A stretch of 64,000 nt of DNA from Bacteroidales bacterium (GTDB lineage Bacteria > Bacteroidota > Bacteroidia > Bacteroidales > GCA-2748055). Made by a program: the position numbers and the translations under genes. The notes under the pieces were generated by a model that did no database searches, was not told the origin of the DNA, and worked only from the letters and a program-made list of their open reading frames with translations. How positions within the stretch are numbered: the stretch's first letter is position 1; each line of letters opens with the position of its first letter. Shown here in pieces: positions 25,319-35,003 of the stretch. Location of the stretch: positions 186,001 through 250,000 of the forward strand of contig JARGFP010000003.1 of the NCBI GenBank assembly GCA_029210585.1, read 5' to 3'.

Positions 25319-26542
25319 TTACCTGGTGAACATTTTCTTTACACGTTCGAGGGCGTATACCAGCATATCCACTTCTTCGGTGGTATTATAGAATACCATG
25401 GAAGCGCGGATGGTCCCGGTGATGTTGTAATGGTCCATGACCGGCTGGGTGCAGTGGGTACCCGTCCGCACCGCAATCCCCAGTTTGTCGAGGATCATGC
25501 CTGCATCGTATGGGTGGATGTCTTTCAGAAGGAAGGAAAACACATTGATCTTGCCGGGTGCATTGCCGTAGATCGTGAGGCCATCGACCGTTTCCAGTTT
25601 CTTGTTGGTATACTCAAGCATTGCGTGCTCATAGGTGGCAATATCATCGATACCAATACTATCAACGTATTCCAGTGCTTTGCCAAGTCCGATGGCACCG
25701 GTATAATTCATGGTGCCGGCTTCGAATTTGTAGGGCAGTTCGTTGTAGGTGGTCTTCTCCATCTTCACGCAATCCACCATGTCGCCGCCTCCCTGGTAAG
25801 GGGGCAGTTCCTCGAGCATTTTCTCTTTTCCGTAGAGGACCCCGATCCCGGTCGGACCAAAGATCTTATGTCCCGAGAATACAAAGAAGTCGCAATCGAT
25901 GTCCCTTACATCCACATGTCCATGCTGCACGATCTGCGCGCCGTCGATCAGCACAGGGATATTTTTTTCATGCGCAATCCGGGTGATTTCTTTCACCGGG
26001 TTCACGGTACCCAGCGAATTGGAGGCATAGTTCACGGCCACGATCCGGGTTTTTTCCGTAAGAAGTTTTTCATACTCCTCCATGATCAGTTCCCCGTTGT
26101 CATTAAAAGGAATCACCTTCAGTTTCGCCTGTTTCCTTTCACAGAGCATTTGCCACGGGACGATGTTGGAGTGGTGTTCCATTTCAGAAATAACCACCTC
26201 GTCGCCTGCATTCACATATTTTTCACCCATGGAGAAAGCCACTGCATTGATGGCACTTGTGGCGCCGTGGGTAAAGATGATCTCCGTGGTGGAGAGCGCA
26301 TTGATGAACTTACGAACGGTGTTCCTGGCTTCTTCGTAGGCTTCGGTCATCTGTTCGCTGAGGTAATGGATTCCCCGGTGGATGGAACTGTTCTGTTTTT
26401 TGTAGATCTGTTCCATGGTATCGATCACCGTGTAGGGTTTTTGCGTAGTGGCCCCGTTGTCGAGATAGATCAGGGGTTTTTCATAGATCTTCTCACCCAG
26501 GATAGGAAAATCATTTCGTATTTTATTGATATCGAGACTCAT
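25319..26542 (-). CDS. sufS: Cysteine desulfurase SufS
   Basis: A 407-residue PLP enzyme of the group II desulfurases. The PLP lysine is in FVFSGHKIFGPTGIG and the catalytic cysteine in VRTGTHCTQPVMDHY. Also typical are GATSAINAVAFSMG and ISEMEHHSNIVPWQ. It makes the persulfide for iron-sulfur cluster assembly and passes it to SufE, encoded next. It starts 6 bp after the sufD stop, so the two are tightly coupled. Confidence 0.96.
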   Translation of the reverse strand: MSLDINKIRNDFPILGEKIYEKPLIYLDNGATTQKPYTVIDTMEQIYKKQNSSIHRGIHYLSEQMTEAYEEARNTVRKFINALSTTEIIFTHGATSAINAVAFSMGEKYVNAGDEVVISEMEHHSNIVPWQMLCERKQAKLKVIPFNDNGELIMEEYEKLLTEKTRIVAVNYASNSLGTVNPVKEITRIAHEKNIPVLIDGAQIVQHGHVDVRDIDCDFFVFSGHKIFGPTGIGVLYGKEKMLEELPPYQGGGDMVDCVKMEKTTYNELPYKFEAGTMNYTGAIGLGKALEYVDSIGIDDIATYEHAMLEYTNKKLETVDGLTIYGNAPGKINVFSFLLKDIHPYDAGMILDKLGIAVRTGTHCTQPVMDHYNITGTIRASMVFYNTTEEVDMLVYALERVKKMFTR

Positions 26543-26548
26543 TCTGTT

Positions 26549-27922
26549 TTAATCATAGCAATTTATGGCACAGTTGTCGCACCTGGAAAGTTCACCGCGG
26601 AGCCGTCTGCTGACCAGGTTTGCGATCCTGTCACGCAGGGCTTCCTCGCGGATTCCGGAGATCACTTCATCTGCAAATGCGTACATCAGCATCAGCCGGG
26701 CTTCTTCCCTTGGGATGCCGCGGGTCTGGAGATAGAACAATGCATTCTCGTCGATCTGTCCGACCGTTGCACCATGACTGCATTTCACATCGTCGGCATA
26801 GATTTCCAGCTGTGGTTTGGTATGCATTTTTGCATCACGTGTCAGCAACACATTGTTGTTGGTCTGGTATGCCTCGGTTTTCTGTGCATCCGGGAATACA
26901 TGGATCTTTCCTGAAAACGCTCCCGTTGCAGCATCATCCAGCACGCCCTTGTAATGCTGATTGGAGGTACAGTGTGGCTGCTGGTGCTCGATCACAGTGA
27001 AGTTGTCGACATGCTGCGCCTTGTCGATCAGGAACAGTCCGTTGGCGTCGCAGTGCGCGTTTTCGCCTTTCAGTTTCACCTGCAGGTTGTTGCGCACTTT
27101 GCCCCCGTGCAGGGTAATGGTACTGTGTCGTGCCGTGGAATCCCTGTGTTGTTCGATCCAGGTATTGGTAATCTGCACCGCCTGGTTATGTTCATTCTGC
27201 ATCCTGACCACATCCAGGGAGGCATTTTCGGCAACGGCTATTTCCGAAACCGAATTGGTGAGGAACAGGTGGTTGGAGAGGGTATGATCGCAGATGATCA
27301 CTTCTGCCTTGCTGTGCTTTTCAGCGATGAACAGGTTGCGGTGCTGCACCATCTCGTTCTCGTCTGACAGCAGTAGGTGAATGATTTGCAGGGGTTTGTC
27401 AAGGGTTTGCTTTTCGGGTACGTAGAGAAATACGCCATCCTGCGCGCAGGCTGTGTTGAGTGCCACGAAAGGATCATTCCTGTAATCGGCATATTTACCA
27501 AGGTGCTGGCTGACCAGTTCAGGATGCCTGGCAGTTGCTTCATTCAGACTTCCGAAGATAACCCCGTTTTCCTGCTCCACAAGTTGTTCCCCGGTCGTGG
27601 TATAGTAGAAACCATTGAGTACCAGCAACACGTGTGTGTCGAGTGTGGGAATATCGCACCTGAACATTTCCTGGATGTCGAATTCAAGTTTCCTGGGTGC
27701 AAACCTGGTTTCAAGTGAGCCATTAAAAAATGGTTCAAGGTGGACATACTTATAATTTTCCGCTTTCTTTTTCGGGAAACCCAGGCGCTCAAAGTTTGTG
27801 ATTGCCTCCCTGCGCATTTCTGAAAGAAACGCAGGTTCAGCATCCATGATCTCTTCCTGGTGTTCATGGAACAGTGTAACGTATTTATTTACGGTATCGG
27901 TCTTTTCTGTCAACGTCTTCAT
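26549..27922 (-). CDS. sufD: SufD scaffold subunit
   Basis: A 457-residue beta-helix protein of the SufBCD scaffold. The C-terminal part has the conserved KPQLEIYADDVKCSHGATVG, DENALFYLQTRGIPREEA and a final CDNCAINCYD. The N-terminal region (SEMRREAITNFERLGFPKKK, AENYKYVHL) is typical. It is 59 bp downstream of sufC. Confidence 0.95.
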   Translation of the reverse strand: MKTLTEKTDTVNKYVTLFHEHQEEIMDAEPAFLSEMRREAITNFERLGFPKKKAENYKYVHLEPFFNGSLETRFAPRKLEFDIQEMFRCDIPTLDTHVLLVLNGFYYTTTGEQLVEQENGVIFGSLNEATARHPELVSQHLGKYADYRNDPFVALNTACAQDGVFLYVPEKQTLDKPLQIIHLLLSDENEMVQHRNLFIAEKHSKAEVIICDHTLSNHLFLTNSVSEIAVAENASLDVVRMQNEHNQAVQITNTWIEQHRDSTARHSTITLHGGKVRNNLQVKLKGENAHCDANGLFLIDKAQHVDNFTVIEHQQPHCTSNQHYKGVLDDAATGAFSGKIHVFPDAQKTEAYQTNNNVLLTRDAKMHTKPQLEIYADDVKCSHGATVGQIDENALFYLQTRGIPREEARLMLMYAFADEVISGIREEALRDRIANLVSRRLRGELSRCDNCAINCYD

Positions 27923-27981
27923 GCTATTCAGCCTCCAAGTTTTGTTTCTGAACGGATCCTTTACGCTTCGGTCCCGGTTGA

Positions 27982-28740
27982 TTACACTTCAATTCCGGCT
28001 TCCTGCTTCAGCCAGTCATATCCTTTTTCTTCCAGTTGAAGCGCCAGGCTTTTGTCGCCCGATTTCACGATCTTTCCCCTGTACAGCACGTGCACATAAT
28101 CCGGTATAATATAGTCCAGGAGCCGCTGGTAGTGGGTGATTACCACTGTGGCATTGTCCTTGGTCCTGAGTTTGTTCACCCCGTTGGCGACAATACGCAG
28201 TGCATCGATGTCGAGCCCGGAATCGGTTTCATCCAGGATGGAAAGTGTTGGATTGAGCAGTGCCATCTGGAAAATTTCGTTCTTTTTCTTTTCACCACCT
28301 GAAAATCCTTCGTTCACCGAGCGGCTGGTGAGGTCTGAATCGATTTCCACGAGGCTTTTCTTTTCGCGCATCAGCTTGAGGAATTCACCTGCTGACAGGG
28401 GTTCTTCGTTCTTGTATTTCTTGTGTTCGTTGATTGCTGTGCGCAGGAAATTCACCATGCTCACACCGGGGATTTCCACGGGATACTGGAACCCCAGGAA
28501 GATCCCTTCTCTTGCACGGTTTTCAGGGGAGAGGTCCAGCAGGTCCTTGCCCATGTAGGTCACCTCTCCTTCGGTGATTTCGAAACTTTCATTCCCTGCC
28601 AGGGCAGATGCCAGGGTGCTTTTCCCTGAACCGTTGGGCCCCATGATGGCATGTACTTCACCAGGTTTGACTTCCAGGTTGATACCCTTGAGGATCTCTT
28701 TTCCTTCTACGCTTACTCTTAAGCCTTTTATATTCAGCAT
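27982..28740 (-). CDS. sufC: SufC ATPase
   Basis: A 252-residue ABC-type ATPase of the iron-sulfur scaffold, with Walker A GPNGSGKST, signature FSGGEKKKNEIFQ (SufC-type, not LSGGQ), Walker B LSILDETDSGLD and the switch histidine in VVITHYQRLLDYI. Full length. It is separated from sufB by 216 bp containing a tandem array, an odd gap inside an otherwise compact operon. Confidence 0.96.
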   Translation of the reverse strand: MLNIKGLRVSVEGKEILKGINLEVKPGEVHAIMGPNGSGKSTLASALAGNESFEITEGEVTYMGKDLLDLSPENRAREGIFLGFQYPVEIPGVSMVNFLRTAINEHKKYKNEEPLSAGEFLKLMREKKSLVEIDSDLTSRSVNEGFSGGEKKKNEIFQMALLNPTLSILDETDSGLDIDALRIVANGVNKLRTKDNATVVITHYQRLLDYIIPDYVHVLYRGKIVKSGDKSLALQLEEKGYDWLKQEAGIEV

Positions 28741-28837
28741 TATATCTTGTTATTTTTATGCGCCCCGCCGTAGCAGGTTCACCGTCTTTATTCAAACTTT
28801 TTTGTTTTAAACAGTACTTATTAATGGTCAACTACAG

Positions 28838-28949
28838 CTCCCACTCTCCTTGTCTCCCGCTCTCCTTGTCTCCCGCTCTCCTGGTCTCCTTGTTTCTTGG
28901 TCTCCTTGTTTCTTGGTCTCCCACTCTCCTGGTCTCCTTGTCTCCCAGT
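28838..28949. repeat. Seven 16-bp tandem units just after sufB
   Basis: Seven consecutive units of exactly 16 bp fill 112 bp, for example CTCCCGCTCTCCTTGT (28854-28869) and two identical CTCCTTGTTTCTTGGT (28886-28917). Each unit is itself two related 8-mers. On the coding strand of the operon the array is pure-purine-rich (GGAGA pattern) and starts 8 nt past the sufB stop, after a G7 tract. The remaining 28741-28837 holds nothing that I recognise. Confidence 0.9.
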
Positions 28950-28956
28950 CCCCCCC

Positions 28957-30405
28957 TCATCCCACACTGCCCTCAAGGGTGATCTGCAGGAGCTTTTGTG
29001 CTTCCACGGCAAATTCCATGGGCAGTTTGTTCAGTACTTCTTTTGCATACCCGTTGACGATCAGTCCGATGGCGTTTTCCGTATCGATTCCCCGCTGGTT
29101 GCAGTAGAAGATCTGGTCCTCGCCGATCTTCGAGGTGGTGGCTTCGTGTTCCACGATGGCCGAGTCGTTGTCGATTTCCAGGTACGGGAAGGTATGGGCC
29201 CCGCATTTGTCTCCCAGCAGCAGGCTGTCGCATTGCGAGAAGTTCCGCGCGTTTTCTGCTCCCTTGAGGACCTTCACCAGGCCACGGTAGGAGTTCTGGC
29301 TCAACCCGGCGCTGATTCCTTTCGAAACGATGATGCTTTTCGAGTTTTTCCCGATGTGGGTCATCTTGGTTCCCGTGTCGGCCTGCTGGTGATTGTTGGT
29401 CACGGCCACCGAATAGAATTCACCTGTTGAATTGTCGCCCAGCAGGATGCAGCTGGGATATTTCCAGGTAATGGCCGAGCCGGTCTCTACCTGTGTCCAG
29501 GAGATCTTGGAGTTATCCCCCCTGCAGATCCCGCGCTTGGTCACAAAATTATAGACACCACCCTTGCCGTTCCTGTCGCCGGGATACCAGTTCTGTACGG
29601 TGGAGTATTTCACCTCTGCATTTTCCAGGGCAACGATCTCCACGATGGCAGCGTGCAGCTGGTTCTCATCGCGCATGGGCGCCGTGCAGCCTTCCAGGTA
29701 GCTCACATAGGAATCGTCTTCAGCAACGATCAGGGTCCGTTCGAACTGCCCGGTATTGGCAGCGTTGATTCTGAAATAGGTGGAGAGTTCCATGGGGCAC
29801 CGCACTCCTTTCGGAATGTAGCAGAATGAGCCATCGCTGAACACGGCGGAATTCAGTGCCGCGAAATAATTGTCTGTATAGGGAACCACGCTCGCCATGT
29901 ATTTTTTCACCAGGTCGGGATAGTTCTTCACTGCGTCACTGAAGGAGCAGAAGATGATCCCCAGGTCGGCGAGGGTTTCCGAAAACGTAGTTTTTACCGA
30001 TATACTGTCCATGACCGCATCCACGGCCACTCCTGCGAGCTGTTTCTGCTCTTCCAGGGGTATCCCCAGTTTATTGAATGTATCGAGCAGTTCCGGGTCC
30101 ACCTCGTCCAGGCTTTCGTACTTCGCACTGCGTTTGGGAGCGGCATAATAGATGATATCATTGTAGTGGATTTCCGGAATTTTCAGGTGCGCCCATTCCG
30201 GCATTTTCATGGTCTGCCAGTGGCGGTAAGCCTTCAGCCTGAACTCGGTGAGCCATTCCGGCTCCTCTTTCTTCGCTGAGATAGCACGCACAATGGTCTC
30301 ATTCAGTCCGGGTGGCAGGGTATCCGTTTCAATGAGTGTGTGGAACCCAAATTTATAATCACTCGCTGTAACTTCACTGATTATTTTATCTTGTTCACTA
30401 GCCAT
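28957..30405 (-). CDS. sufB: SufB scaffold subunit
   Basis: A 482-residue protein, the central scaffold of SUF iron-sulfur assembly. Typical segments are [59 protein letters not shown] and [20 protein letters not shown]. The ATG at 30405 (MASEQDKII) is preferred over a GTG two codons earlier, because it puts the leader at the same distance as in sufT. It is the first gene of the operon, divergent from thiL. Confidence 0.95.
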   Translation of the reverse strand: MASEQDKIISEVTASDYKFGFHTLIETDTLPPGLNETIVRAISAKKEEPEWLTEFRLKAYRHWQTMKMPEWAHLKIPEIHYNDIIYYAAPKRSAKYESLDEVDPELLDTFNKLGIPLEEQKQLAGVAVDAVMDSISVKTTFSETLADLGIIFCSFSDAVKNYPDLVKKYMASVVPYTDNYFAALNSAVFSDGSFCYIPKGVRCPMELSTYFRINAANTGQFERTLIVAEDDSYVSYLEGCTAPMRDENQLHAAIVEIVALENAEVKYSTVQNWYPGDRNGKGGVYNFVTKRGICRGDNSKISWTQVETGSAITWKYPSCILLGDNSTGEFYSVAVTNNHQQADTGTKMTHIGKNSKSIIVSKGISAGLSQNSYRGLVKVLKGAENARNFSQCDSLLLGDKCGAHTFPYLEIDNDSAIVEHEATTSKIGEDQIFYCNQRGIDTENAIGLIVNGYAKEVLNKLPMEFAVEAQKLLQITLEGSVG

Positions 30406-30425
30406 AATCACCCTCTCGTTATCGT
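30403..30425 (-). promoter_or_regulatory. sufB leader element shared with sufT
   Basis: On the minus strand ACGATAAC, GAGAGGGTGATT and then ATG. It matches the sufT leader in the ACGATAAC box, the AGAGG core, the ATTATG end and the spacing. It could be a common translation-control site of iron-sulfur genes. Confidence 0.45.
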
Positions 30426-30464
30426 TCGGTGCGCCAATTTAAATGGATTAATTTAAAATAGACG

Positions 30465-30494
30465 CAAATATACAAAATCTTGTTCTTACATTTG
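30465..30494. promoter_or_regulatory. Divergent -7 boxes for sufB and thiL
   Basis: On the minus strand TATATTTG (30472 to 30465) fits the Bacteroidota -7 consensus TAnnTTTG for sufB, about 60 nt before its start. On the plus strand TACATTTG (30487-30494) fits for thiL, 44 nt before its start. Neither has a clear TTTG at the -33 distance. The boxes are only 14 bp apart, so the two polymerases would compete. Confidence 0.4.
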
Positions 30495-30538
30495 TACTAC
30501 ACCGGGCAATTGGTTTTGTTCAATATAAGGTATATTAT

Positions 30539-31576
30539 ATGAGTGAAGAGCGTTTGCGTTCCATTGAGGAACTGGGAGAATTTGGTCTGATAGCGCACCT
30601 TACGAAGGACCTGGAGAAAAGGCAGGAGAGTACCCTGAAAGGGGTAGGCGATGATGCTGCCGTGATTGATTTTGGCAGCCAGTGCCAGGTGGTTACCACC
30701 GATATGCTGGTGGAGGGCATCCACTTTGACCTGATGTACACGCCGCTGAAACACCTCGGGTACAAGTCTGTGATCGTGAATATTTCGGATGTGTATGCCA
30801 TGAATGCGGTGCCCCGGCAAATCACTGTTTCCGTGGCCATCTCCGGGAAGTTTTCCGTGGAGGCGCTGGAGCAGTTTTACGAAGGAGTAAAAATGGCTTG
30901 TCAGCAATACGGCGTAGACATGGTGGGTGGCGACACCTCGGCCTCGCTCACCGGGCTGATGATCTCGGTAACCGCGCTGGGAACCGCCCCTAAAAAGGAG
31001 ATCGTTTACCGCAGCGGCGCAAAGGTTAACAACCTGGCGTGTGTGACCGGTGACCTGGGGGCGGCGTACATGGGATTGCAGGTTCTGGAACGGGAGAAGA
31101 AGGTATTTGAAGAGGACAGCAAGACACAGCCGATGCTGGGCGATTATGAATATGTCGTGGGAAGATTCCTCAAGCCGGAGGTGCGTGTGGAGACACTGTT
31201 GAAACTTCGTGAGCTGGAGGTGTTGCCTACCTCCATGATCGATATCAGCGACGGGCTTTCTTCTGAGTTGCTGCACATCTGCAAGGAATCGGATTGCGGC
31301 GTGGTGATCTACCAGGAAAAGCTTCCCATTTCCATGGAAGTACAACTGGCCGCCGCGGAGTTCCGGCTCGAACCGCTTATCCCGGTGTTGAATGGGGGAG
31401 AGGACTATGAACTGTTGTTTACCGTTCCGCTTTCAGCCCACGATAAGGTGAAAAGCATTCCGGGAATCAGTATTATCGGGAACATCACGGAACACAAGGG
31501 AACTGCCATCATGATGACCGAACAAGGACAGGCCATTGCGCTGCAGGCCCAGGGATGGCAGGCTTATTCCAGGTGA
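30539..31576 (+). CDS. thiL: Thiamine-monophosphate kinase
   Basis: A 345-residue enzyme that makes thiamine diphosphate from thiamine monophosphate and ATP. Family motifs are GVGDDAAVIDFG (metal and ATP binding), VTTDMLVEGIHFDL, MVGGDTSASLTGLMISVTALG and MIDISDGLSSELLHI. It is intact and monocistronic. The ATG at 30539 gives the standard N-terminus (ELGEFGLIAHL). It converges on the higBA module. Confidence 0.95.
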   Translation: MSEERLRSIEELGEFGLIAHLTKDLEKRQESTLKGVGDDAAVIDFGSQCQVVTTDMLVEGIHFDLMYTPLKHLGYKSVIVNISDVYAMNAVPRQITVSVAISGKFSVEALEQFYEGVKMACQQYGVDMVGGDTSASLTGLMISVTALGTAPKKEIVYRSGAKVNNLACVTGDLGAAYMGLQVLEREKKVFEEDSKTQPMLGDYEYVVGRFLKPEVRVETLLKLRELEVLPTSMIDISDGLSSELLHICKESDCGVVIYQEKLPISMEVQLAAAEFRLEPLIPVLNGGEDYELLFTVPLSAHDKVKSIPGISIIGNITEHKGTAIMMTEQGQAIALQAQGWQAYSR

Positions 31577-31603
31577 TACAATGTGAAGTTATGTTTTTTC
31601 TAT

Positions 31604-31655
31604 GCAGGCATCTAAGCTCACCGGTTGTCTGCCCGATTAGCTGCTTAAGGCCTGC
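31604..31655. terminator. Possible hairpin between thiL and higA
   Basis: GCAGGC (31604-31609) with TAAGC (31613-31617) can pair with GCTTA (31643-31647) and GCCTGC (31650-31655) around a 25-nt loop. There is no T-run, so termination is uncertain. It fits the position between two converging genes. Confidence 0.3.
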
Positions 31656-31664
31656 ACATAAGTC

Positions 31665-32138
31665 CTAAAGCCTTGAAATCATAGCTGCCCTTGAACCTTT
31701 CAGGTAATCCTGGATGGATGAGATTTTTAACAACTTCTCTTTCTGTTCATCCTGAAGTTTGATTTCCTTATTACCGCTTATTAAAGATTCCAGAGGGATG
31801 CCGAGATACCTGTTGAGCAGAGTGATCATCTTTAACGTTAATGTCCTCTTGCCATTTAATATCTCAGATACCCGTGTCTTGCCTCCAAATAATGGAGCTA
31901 CATCCTGTTGCTTTAAATCCATCTGCTCCATTCTGAATTTTATAGCTGCGATGGGATCAGGGGCATCCATCCGGTGATGCTCCTGTTCATACTTCTCCAC
32001 AAGTAAAGACAAGATTTCAATCTCTTCGCCTTCCGGGCTGTCCGGTTCAATACTATTTTCAGTGCTGTGCATCAGCTTATAAATCAATTCACAAGCTGCA
32101 TTATAATCCTGCTCTGTTTTTAATATTTTAGTCTTCAT
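31665..32138 (-). CDS. higA: HigA-type antitoxin
   Basis: A 157-residue protein with a C-terminal XRE-type helix-turn-helix (about 95-140: MDLKQQDVAPLFGGKTRVSE, ILNGKRTLTLKMITLLNRYL) and an N-terminal helical arm, the layout of the larger HigA antitoxins. It overlaps the toxin gene by 11 bp and comes second, the reversed gene order typical of higBA. AT-rich relative to its neighbours. Confidence 0.85.
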   Translation of the reverse strand: MKTKILKTEQDYNAACELIYKLMHSTENSIEPDSPEGEEIEILSLLVEKYEQEHHRMDAPDPIAAIKFRMEQMDLKQQDVAPLFGGKTRVSEILNGKRTLTLKMITLLNRYLGIPLESLISGNKEIKLQDEQKEKLLKISSIQDYLKGSRAAMISRL

Positions 32139-32439
32139 TACGTATCGTTTTTGCATTAATTTTATCATACTCCTCATGGGTCCCCAGCCAAACGACAAAA
32201 ATAATCTTCAATTTATATTCAATGTCAACGATCAATCTGTAATCATTTCCCCTGATATTAAAAACCACTCTTTTCGAACTGATGATACTGGCATTTCTGT
32301 ATTTTAATTTTAGTTCATTTGCATTATTCCAGGTCGAGTGCTTTACTTCATATACCCAGGCTTTCAAATGCTCTTCAGCCTTTCTATACTTGCTTAACCT
32401 ACAATAATCCGTGAGGGTTTTCTCTTTAATAATTCGCAT
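32128..32439 (-). CDS. higB: HigB-type mRNA interferase toxin
   Basis: A 103-residue RelE-superfamily toxin: HLKAWVYEVKHSTWNNANEL, ASIISSKRVVFNIRGNDYRL and IIFVVWLGTHEEYDKI match HigB. Such enzymes cut mRNA on the ribosome. The ATG at 32439 is preferred; a TTG three codons earlier falls inside the likely -7 box. The frame is complete and should be functional together with higA. Confidence 0.88.
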   Translation of the reverse strand: MRIIKEKTLTDYCRLSKYRKAEEHLKAWVYEVKHSTWNNANELKLKYRNASIISSKRVVFNIRGNDYRLIVDIEYKLKIIFVVWLGTHEEYDKINAKTIRNED

Positions 32440-32445
32440 ACAAAG

Positions 32446-32478
32446 CAAAGATAGGAAATAGTTACCAAATAGGGTAAC
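32446..32478 (-). promoter_or_regulatory. higBA promoter and operator candidate
   Basis: On the minus strand TATCTTTG (32453 to 32446) matches the TAnnTTTG -7 box and lies only 6 nt before the higB ATG, so the mRNA would be nearly leaderless. Just upstream, GTTACC (32461-32466) and GGTAAC (32473-32478) form an inverted repeat with a 6-nt spacer, and a third GGTAAC is at 32498-32503. HigA is the likely ligand. Confidence 0.5.
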
Positions 32479-32644
32479 CTTTTATAATTAATTTTATGGT
32501 AACGGTTTGCCTTATCTCTGATAGCCCTCATTAAAAACGCTAAAATCTTGTCATTCACTATGACCTCTAACTTGATTTTAAGTTGATGAACTGAGGTTTT
32601 TGGGTGTTTCCAGCGGAAACAATGCTTATGCAACCGCAATGGAT

Positions 32645-33439
32645 TTATTCCTTCTCTTCCCCGTCGAAATAACCTTTGATGATGCCCCGTTTGGAATCCC
32701 TGATGAACAGGACAATCTCGTCACGTTCATTGGAAGCGGGGAGGTTGACATCCACGAAATCGATGGCATCTGATATATTCAGTCCGCGCTGGTAGATGAT
32801 GCGATACACTTCCTGTATGGCATAAATGGTGTCGCTGCTGAAATTTCTTCTTCTCAGTCCTATGGAATTGATACCCGTAAAAGAAAGCGGATCGCGACCT
32901 GCCAGTATAAAAGGGGGTACATCTTTGGTCACCTTGCTGCCGCCCTGGATCATCACGTGGGTGCCAATCCTGACAAACTGGTGGACCAGGCTGCCCGGGC
33001 TGACGATGGCCCAGTTGTCTACCTCGACCTCACCGGCCAGTCCGGCATAGCTGCCGATGATGACCCGGTCCTTCACTTCGCAGTCGTGCGCCACATGAAC
33101 GTACGACATCAGCAGGCATCCGCTACCAATGGAAGTCTTCCCCCTGGCCTTGGTGCCTTTATTAATGGTGACGAATTCCCGCACCGTGGTATGGTCGCCG
33201 ATCTCCACCGTTGTATATTCGCCTTCGTATTTCATATCCTGGGGATTGGCCGAGATCACTGCACCGGGGAAAATATTGCAATGCTTTCCGATCCGTGCGC
33301 CTGGCATCAGGATGGCATTCGGGCCGATCCAGGAACCTTCACCCACCTCCACATCTTCATAGATGGTGGCAAAGGGTTCTACGCTTACATTTTTTCCGAG
33401 TTTGGCGTCGGGGTGTATATTTGCTGAAGGTTTCGTCAT
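32645..33439 (-). CDS. lpxA: UDP-GlcNAc O-acyltransferase LpxA
   Basis: A 264-residue left-handed beta-helix enzyme for the first step of lipid A synthesis. The hexapeptide repeats start at ANIHPDAKLGKNVSVEP. The catalytic histidine is in MSYVHVAHDCEV, followed by GSYAGLAGEVEV and VHQFVRIGTHVMIQGGSKV. The C-terminal helices (SFTGINSIGLRRRNFSSDTI) are present. The ATG at 33439 leaves 2 bp to the lpxC-fabZ stop, so the two are coupled. Confidence 0.96.
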   Translation of the reverse strand: MTKPSANIHPDAKLGKNVSVEPFATIYEDVEVGEGSWIGPNAILMPGARIGKHCNIFPGAVISANPQDMKYEGEYTTVEIGDHTTVREFVTINKGTKARGKTSIGSGCLLMSYVHVAHDCEVKDRVIIGSYAGLAGEVEVDNWAIVSPGSLVHQFVRIGTHVMIQGGSKVTKDVPPFILAGRDPLSFTGINSIGLRRRNFSSDTIYAIQEVYRIIYQRGLNISDAIDFVDVNLPASNERDEIVLFIRDSKRGIIKGYFDGEEKE

Positions 33440-33441
33440 GT

Positions 33442-34842
33442 TCAGGTAATGTTTTTGTCTTTGACGATCTGTGCCATCAGTTCGCCTTCGCACACGAGTT
33501 TTTCACCCACGAAAATTTCTCCGTACATGTGGGCAATCCCCCTGCGCAGAGGTGAAAGCAGATCCATTTTCAGGATCAGGGTATCACCGGGCACAACCTT
33601 GGCTTTGAATTTTACTTTGTCAATTTTAACGAAATAGGTAGAATAGTTTTCAGGGTCCGGCACCAGTCCCAGGATCAGCATCCCGCCTGCCTGGGCCAGG
33701 GCTTCAATTTGCAGCACCCCGGGCATGACCGGTTCCTGCGGGAAATGTCCTACGAAGAATGGCTCGTTTATGGTCACATTCTTGACACAAACCACCCGTT
33801 TATCATCGAGGTAGATGGTTTTGTCGATCAGGAGGAACGGTGGGCGATGGGGAAGTCTTTCCTTGATCTGGTTGATATCATATACCGGGGGTTTGTTGGG
33901 ATCGTAGACCGGGATATGCTTCTTCAGCAGCTGTTTTTTCATCACCTGGCGAAGCAGTTTGGCGAATTCAACGTTGGCCAGGTGGCCCGGACGTGTGGCG
34001 ATGATCTTCGCCTTGAACCAGCGTCCCACCAGGGCCAGGTCGCCGATCATATCCAGCAGCTTGTGTCTTGCAGGTTCATTGGAAAAGTGCAGTTCCACGT
34101 TGTTCAGGATGCCCTCCTTCACCTCAATTTTGGGCTGGTGGAACAGGTCTGCCAGCCTGTCGATATCCTCCTGCGGCATTTCGTGGTCGACGATCACAAT
34201 GGCATTGTCGAGGTCGCCTCCCTTGATCAGGTTCAGTTTCGCAAGCTGCTCCAGTTCGTGGAGAAATACAAAGGTGCGGCACGGTGCCACCTGTTCCTGG
34301 TAATCTTCCCATTTTTCGAGGGTGGCATACTGGTTTCCGAGGATATCGGAATTGTAGTCGATCAGTACATTGATGCTCTGCATCTGGTCCGGGTAGGCGA
34401 TGATGTGCACCCCGTTCTCTTCGTCGTAATATTCTACCTTTTCCTTCAGTTTGAAATACCTTCTTTCGACCTTCTGTTCCGTTACGCCGCTTTTTTGTAT
34501 GGCTTCAACATAGAATCTGGCACTTCCGTCGAGGATGGGGGCTTCCGGACCATTCAGTTCAATGATCGCGTTATCGAGCTGCATCCCGGCGAGTGCTGAT
34601 AAAACGTGCTCAATGGTGGAGACCTTCGCACCGTTTTCCTCGATGGTCGTTCCCCTGGAAGTGTCTGTAACATTTTCTGCAACAGCGGTGATCAGGGGTT
34701 CCCCGGGCAGATCGGTCCGCCTGAAGACATAGCCATGGTTTTCAGGAGCAGGTTGCAGGGTCAGGGTAACCTCAACACCGGTATGAAGACCTTTGCCTGA
34801 AAATGAGAGTGGTTCCCTGAGGGTTCTTTGCTTTTCAGCCAT
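33442..34842 (-). CDS. lpxC/fabZ: Bifunctional LpxC-FabZ fusion
   Basis: A 466-residue fusion usual in Bacteroidota. The LpxC part (about 1-310) deacetylates UDP-3-O-acyl-GlcNAc. Zinc ligands are in [13 protein letters not shown] and [13 protein letters not shown], with a catalytic histidine in [12 protein letters not shown]. The FabZ part (about 325-466) dehydrates 3-hydroxyacyl-ACP, with [14 protein letters not shown] and the catalytic [20 protein letters not shown]. The ATG at 34842 gives [20 protein letters not shown], the proper LpxC start. The fusion ties the two competing uses of hydroxyacyl-ACP together. Confidence 0.96.
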   Translation of the reverse strand: MAEKQRTLREPLSFSGKGLHTGVEVTLTLQPAPENHGYVFRRTDLPGEPLITAVAENVTDTSRGTTIEENGAKVSTIEHVLSALAGMQLDNAIIELNGPEAPILDGSARFYVEAIQKSGVTEQKVERRYFKLKEKVEYYDEENGVHIIAYPDQMQSINVLIDYNSDILGNQYATLEKWEDYQEQVAPCRTFVFLHELEQLAKLNLIKGGDLDNAIVIVDHEMPQEDIDRLADLFHQPKIEVKEGILNNVELHFSNEPARHKLLDMIGDLALVGRWFKAKIIATRPGHLANVEFAKLLRQVMKKQLLKKHIPVYDPNKPPVYDINQIKERLPHRPPFLLIDKTIYLDDKRVVCVKNVTINEPFFVGHFPQEPVMPGVLQIEALAQAGGMLILGLVPDPENYSTYFVKIDKVKFKAKVVPGDTLILKMDLLSPLRRGIAHMYGEIFVGEKLVCEGELMAQIVKDKNIT

Positions 34843-35003
34843 ACATGAAATATTTACTTTTTTAAAAACCGCCGCAAGATACAAAAATTCGCTTTACCCT
34901 TTTTTTGGGAGCGTCATTTAACAATAATTTTGCTGTTTGTATTTGTTTCCTGTTGACCATTCAACCCGCAGGTGGCTGGCCTGCCTGCACACCTTGCGTG
35001 CCG

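Noticed and set aside
25430-26914. Open frame of almost 500 codons on the plus strand across sufS and sufD
   Set aside because: It is antisense to two clearly real genes, is rich in His/Phe/Val as expected of a shadow frame, and shows no recognisable motif.
28821-29012. Short frame with a Gly-Arg-Gln-Gly-Asp-Gln-rich product over the sufB/sufC gap
   Set aside because: It is the translation of the 16-bp tandem array; the charged repeat peptide follows from the DNA repeat.
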